A DNA stretch of 27,318 nucleotides from Ectothiorhodospiraceae bacterium. GTDB lineage: Bacteria; Pseudomonadota; Gammaproteobacteria; Thiohalomonadales; Thiohalomonadaceae. Every line of letters begins with the position of its first letter. The stretch's first letter is position 1. The stretch spans positions 1-27,318 of the forward strand of contig SLDE01000223.1 in assembly GCA_007125455.1 (NCBI GenBank), given 5' to 3'. Below the pieces are notes generated by a model that was not told where the DNA came from, made no database searches, and worked only from the letters and a program-made list of their open reading frames with translations. Positions 24,398 through 27,318 of this stretch are shown in pieces. The position numbers and the translations under genes were made by a program.

Positions 24398-24422
24398 AAA
24401 AAAGGGGCCTGAACGGCCCCTT
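24398..24422 (-). terminator. Rho-independent terminator after dksA
   Basis: An 8-bp stem (24402-24409 with 24415-24422, AAGGGGCC) with the loop TGAAC is followed, in the minus sense, by a run of six U. It lies 25 nt after the dksA stop. Confidence 0.88.
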
Positions 24423-24447
24423 GGCGGATTTTCCGCAGCGGCGGGGC

Positions 24448-24957
24448 TTAGCCGCGCTGCTTTTCGCGGATCTCGTCCAGGGTCTTGCAGTCGATGCAAA
24501 GGGTCGCGGTGGGACGGGCCTCCAGACGGCGTAGACCGATCTCGATACCGCAGCTTTCGCAGTAACCAAACTCGCCATCGTCGAGCAACTCCAGCGATTC
24601 GTTGATCTTCTTTAGCAGCTTGCGCTCGCGGTCGCGGGTGCGTAGCTCCATGGTGAAGTCCGACTCCTGGCTGGCACGGTCGTTGGGGTCGGGGAAGTTG
24701 GCGGCCTCATCCTGCATGTGATGTACGGTGCGGTCGACTTCTTCCATCAACTCCTTTTTCCAGTTGCTAAGGATCTCGCGGAAGTGTTCCTGCATGCGCT
24801 TGTTCATGTACTCCTCGCCCTTCTTCTCGACGAAGGGGGCGAAGTGTCCAGCACCATCAAGGCGACTCTCGGCGCTGGCCTTTTTGCTGGCAGCAGGCTT
24901 CTTTACCGCTTTTTTGGCGGCAGTTTTCTTGGGTGTAGCACTCTCTTTACTTGGCAT
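24448..24957 (-). CDS. dksA: RNA polymerase-binding transcription factor DksA
   Basis: A 169-residue DksA. It binds the secondary channel of RNA polymerase and, with ppGpp, tunes rRNA and amino-acid promoters. The coiled-coil tip DPNDRASQE carries the D-x-x-D-x-A residues needed for function. RTRDRERKLLKKI is the second helix. The zinc finger is complete (CESCG...LCIDC). About 35 Lys/Ala/Ser-rich residues precede the core, longer than in the ~151-residue E. coli protein; this sort of tail occurs in several gammaproteobacteria. AGGAG lies 10 nt before the ATG. It has its own promoter and terminator. Confidence 0.97.
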   Translation of the reverse strand: MPSKESATPKKTAAKKAVKKPAASKKASAESRLDGAGHFAPFVEKKGEEYMNKRMQEHFREILSNWKKELMEEVDRTVHHMQDEAANFPDPNDRASQESDFTMELRTRDRERKLLKKINESLELLDDGEFGYCESCGIEIGLRRLEARPTATLCIDCKTLDEIREKQRG

Positions 24958-24999
24958 ACGCTTGGTTCTCCTGCAAAGCGTAGTAAAAAACAGCGCGCA

Positions 25000-25028
25000 T
25001 CTATATCAGATGCCCGCCGAAAGCGCAA
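25000..25028 (-). promoter_or_regulatory. dksA: dksA promoter with GC-rich discriminator
   Basis: On the minus strand, TTGCGC (25023-25028) and TATAGA (25000-25005) have 17-nt spacing. The bases after the -10 are TGCGCGCTG, a GC-rich discriminator of the kind found at stringently controlled promoters. The predicted start near 24993 gives a leader of about 36 nt. Confidence 0.6.
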
Positions 25029-25122
25029 GCTCACGGCTGCCAGGACGTGGCCGATGATTGGATGCATTCGCCCGGTGGCTTGGGTATCCTATCGGCCATC
25101 AAACGCACTCGAAGGAAGTATA

Positions 25123-25884
25123 ATGTCAACACTAAAAGCATTGTTATTTGATGTGGACGGTACCCTGGCCGACACCGAACGTGACGGTCACCGGGTCGCC
25201 TTTAATCGGGCCTTTGCCGATGCCGGGCTGGACTGGCAGTGGAGCGAAGAACTCTATGGTCAACTGTTGGCGGTGACCGGCGGCAAGGAGCGTATCCGCT
25301 ACTACCTGGACAAATTTAACACCGCCTTTGCGCGGCCCGAGGCACTGGATGAGTTTATCGCCGGGTTGCACAAGGCCAAGACGGCGCACTATGTGCAGAT
25401 GCTGGCCGAGGGCATGATCCCGCTGCGCCCCGGCGTCAAGCGACTGATCGAAGAGGCGCGTGAGGCCGGTCTGCGCCTGGCGGTGGTCACCACCACCACC
25501 CCGGAGAACGTCTCCGCGCTGGTGGAAAACGCCCTGCATCCCGATGCGATGTCCTGGTTTGAGGTGATCGCCGCCGGGGATGTGGTGCCCGCCAAGAAGC
25601 CTGCCCCCGATATCTACACCTGGGCGATGGAGAAGCTGGCGCTCTCTCCAGAAGATTGCATCGCCTTCGAGGACTCCCACAACGGGATCCGCTCTTCGCT
25701 GGGGGCCAATCTGAAGACCATTATCGCGGTCAATGGGTATACCCGCGAGGAGGACTTTAGCGGCGCCGAGATCGTCCTCGACCACTGGGGTGAGCCCGAG
25801 CTACCCTTTACGGTGCTTGCCGGGGATGCCAACGCTGCCAGTTACCTGGATCTGGCGCTGGTCAAACGCCTGCACGGGGGCTAG
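25123..25884 (+). CDS. cbbY: CbbY-like HAD-superfamily phosphatase
   Basis: A 253-residue HAD subfamily IA hydrolase. The nucleophile motif is FDVDGTLADTE. The cap region has HRVAFNRAFADAGLDW and VTGGKERIRYY, a pattern typical of CbbY, which hydrolyses the Rubisco inhibitor xylulose-1,5-bisphosphate in photosynthetic and chemoautotrophic organisms. VVTTTT is motif II, KKPAPDIY carries the motif III lysine, and FEDSHNGIRSS is motif IV. No Rubisco genes lie in the window, so a different phosphosugar substrate is possible. The ATG has AAGGA 7 nt upstream; longer upstream frames run through the divergent dksA and are rejected. The aminotransferase gene starts 2 nt after its stop. Confidence 0.87.
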   Translation: MSTLKALLFDVDGTLADTERDGHRVAFNRAFADAGLDWQWSEELYGQLLAVTGGKERIRYYLDKFNTAFARPEALDEFIAGLHKAKTAHYVQMLAEGMIPLRPGVKRLIEEAREAGLRLAVVTTTTPENVSALVENALHPDAMSWFEVIAAGDVVPAKKPAPDIYTWAMEKLALSPEDCIAFEDSHNGIRSSLGANLKTIIAVNGYTREEDFSGAEIVLDHWGEPELPFTVLAGDANAASYLDLALVKRLHGG

Positions 25885-25886
25885 CG

Positions 25887-27059
25887 ATGGGACAGCCGCC
25901 GCTGGCCTCCCGCATGGCACAGATCGCGCCATTTCACGTCATGGCACTGCTGGGGCGGGCGCGTGAACTGGAGGCGGAGGGCCGCTCCATCGTCCACATG
26001 GAGATCGGTGAACCGGACTTTCCCACCCCGCCGGCGGTGGTAGCCGCTGCCCGCGAGGCACTGGCCAGCGGCCAGACCCACTATACCCCGGCACTGGGTC
26101 TACCAGCCCTGCGAGAGGCGATCGCCGAGCACTATCAACGACGCTACGGGGTGGATGTGCCAGCCCGGCGCATCGTGATCACCTCCGGGGCCTCGGGGGC
26201 GCTGTTACTGGCCTTGGGGGTGGTGCTGGATCGCGACAGCGAGGTGCTGATGGCCGATCCGGGCTACCCCTGCAATCGCCACTTCGTGCGTTTTATCGAG
26301 GGCAAGGTGCGCACGATCCCTACCGGGCCACAGGAGGGGTTTCAGATCAATGCCGCACTGCTGGAACAGCATTGGCGGGAGCCGACCCGTGCGGTGATGG
26401 TGGCCAGCCCCTCTAATCCCACCGGCACGGTGATCCCGGCGGCGGAGATGGCGGCGATGGCCAGCCTGGTGGAGCGGCGTGGCGGGGTGATGGTGGTCGA
26501 TGAGATCTATCACGAGCTGACCTACGCTCAGGATAGCCCCAGCGCCTTATCGGTGAGTGAACGGCTGTTCGTCACCAACAGTTTCTCCAAGTATTTTTGC
26601 ATGACCGGCTGGCGTTTGGGCTGGCTGGTGGTGCCCGAACCCTATCTGGAGATGGTGGAGCGGCTGGCACAAAACCTTTTCATTGCCCCGCCCACCCTGT
26701 CGCAACACGCGGCCCTGGCCGCCTTTCTGCCCGAGACCATCGCGTTGCTGGAACAGCAGAAGCAGATCCTGGCCGAGCGGCGCGATTATCTGGTGGGGGC
26801 CTTGCGTGAGCTGGGCTTTGTGATCCCCTGTGAGCCGGATGGTGCCTTTTATCTCTACGCCGATTGCAGCGCCTTCAGCGAGGACAGTATGCAACTGGCG
26901 CAGCAACTGCTGGAGGAGGCCGGGGTGGCGGTGACGCCCGGCATCGACTTTGGCGATAACCAGGGGCAGCACTACCTGCGCTTCTCCTTTACTACCGAGT
27001 TGTCACAACTGCGCGAAGGCGTGGCCAGGATCGGCAACTGGCTGCAGCGGCCTGCTTGA
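25887..27059 (+). CDS. PLP-dependent class I/II aminotransferase
   Basis: A 390-residue fold-type I aminotransferase. It shows EIGEPDFPTPPAV, THYTPALGLPALREAIA, SPSNPTGTV (the substrate and PLP-contacting asparagine), VVDEIYHELTY (PLP-binding Asp and Tyr), the Schiff-base lysine in NSFSKYFCMTGWRLGW, and the carboxylate-binding arginine in YLRFSF. The family includes aspartate, alanine and aromatic aminotransferases; I cannot say which substrate it uses. It starts 2 nt after the CbbY-like gene and so is translated from the same mRNA. A hairpin followed by a T-run lies just after the stop. Confidence 0.93.
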   Translation: MGQPPLASRMAQIAPFHVMALLGRARELEAEGRSIVHMEIGEPDFPTPPAVVAAAREALASGQTHYTPALGLPALREAIAEHYQRRYGVDVPARRIVITSGASGALLLALGVVLDRDSEVLMADPGYPCNRHFVRFIEGKVRTIPTGPQEGFQINAALLEQHWREPTRAVMVASPSNPTGTVIPAAEMAAMASLVERRGGVMVVDEIYHELTYAQDSPSALSVSERLFVTNSFSKYFCMTGWRLGWLVVPEPYLEMVERLAQNLFIAPPTLSQHAALAAFLPETIALLEQQKQILAERRDYLVGALRELGFVIPCEPDGAFYLYADCSAFSEDSMQLAQQLLEEAGVAVTPGIDFGDNQGQHYLRFSFTTELSQLREGVARIGNWLQRPA

Positions 27060-27061
27060 CA

Positions 27062-27109
27062 GGCCTTGCTGGGCTTGATGGGGGCGCAGCAAGGCCAACC
27101 CGGGTTTTT
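27062..27109 (+). terminator. Likely terminator after the aminotransferase gene
   Basis: A 10-bp stem (27062-27071 with 27087-27096, GGCCTTGCTG) with a 15-nt loop is followed by a short palindrome AACCCGGGTT and T5 (27105-27109). The T-run is not directly against the main stem, so efficiency is uncertain. Confidence 0.55.
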
Positions 27110-27231
27110 GGGGTACGCGATGGGTCTCTATTCGTCCCCGGCATGCGCCACTGATGTCCGTATCTTGCGCATGATGCGCTGGCCCTGGGGGGGGAGGGGG
27201 CTGGCGTCGACAGCCCCGCGATACCGTCGGA

Positions 27232-27318
27232 TCAGTTGATGTTGATCTCGGCGTTTTCGCTTAGCTTCTCCAGGTAGTTGTTCAGGCGCTGGCGCTCAAT
27301 CAGCTGTTTGAGCTGCGG
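27232..27318 (-). CDS. C-terminal end of a probable parvulin-type peptidyl-prolyl isomerase (partial)
   Basis: The last 28 codons of a minus-strand gene run off the window edge, ending with TGA at 27232-27234. The tail PQLKQLIERQRLNNYLEKLSENAEININ resembles the C-terminal helix and strand of SurA/PpiC/EpsD-like periplasmic isomerases, where the end helix packs against the chaperone domain. Only the end is visible, so catalytic motifs cannot be seen. It converges on the aminotransferase operon. Confidence 0.6.
   Translation of the reverse strand, partial: PQLKQLIERQRLNNYLEKLSENAEININ

Noticed and set aside
1..27318. CRISPR arrays, tRNA or rRNA genes, insertion sequences, phage genes
   Set aside because: No regularly spaced direct repeats, tRNA cloverleaf sequences, rRNA segments, transposases or phage structural genes were recognised.

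Overview
The window looks like chromosomal DNA of a free-living gammaproteobacterium with moderately high GC. The strongest taxonomic hint is gene order: dksA, gluQ, a small cbrX-like gene, cbrA and cbrB lie in that order on the minus strand, as I remember them in Pseudomonas. Here extra genes are interleaved, and the gene after cbrB is not pcnB, so the host is probably not a Pseudomonas. A CbbY-type phosphatase hints at a Calvin-cycle lineage (for example a Chromatiales relative), but that is inference.

Layout. Positions 1-390 hold no intact gene, only an apparent VapC/PIN-toxin remnant. From 396 to 9218 everything is on the minus strand and forms a carbon-uptake and acetate-activation block. 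In transcription order it reads: a CBS/DUF294 nucleotidyltransferase-like protein, a small and a large subunit of an SLC5-type sodium:solute symporter, a terminator, a second CBS/DUF294 protein, a DEDDh exonuclease, acetyl-CoA synthetase (acs) and a terminator. Positions 9219-9477 form a divergent regulatory region with a near-perfect sigma-54 promoter facing the DUF294 gene, five TGTTAC/GTAACA half-sites spaced about one helical turn apart, and a sigma-70 promoter facing a rhodanese gene. From 9478 to 16212 lie the rhodanese, a PAS/GGDEF/EAL protein, a convergent hybrid histidine kinase and a glutathionyl-hydroquinone reductase. From 16213 to 24957 the minus strand carries a flavodoxin-fold NAD(P)H oxidoreductase, cbrB, a repeat-rich gap, cbrA, cbrX, a PilZ protein, a conserved hypothetical, gluQ, a nitroreductase and dksA. 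The right end has a plus-strand CbbY-like phosphatase/aminotransferase operon and the last 28 codons of what looks like a parvulin-type peptidyl-prolyl isomerase.

How the genes may work together. CbrA has an SLC5 transporter domain fused to a histidine kinase, and CbrB is an NtrC-type sigma-54 activator. The sigma-54 promoter and half-site array at 9256-9375 are what a CbrB target would look like. A similar TGTTAC-N5-GTAACG site lies at the putative promoter of cbrX-cbrA. I therefore propose a local circuit in which the SLC5 sensor kinase controls an SLC5 transporter operon, its DUF294 partners and perhaps acetate activation by Acs. A second theme is cyclic-di-GMP: a complete GGDEF/EAL enzyme with an I-site, and a PilZ effector upstream of cbrXA. 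Operon structure, promoters and regulation are read from sequence only.
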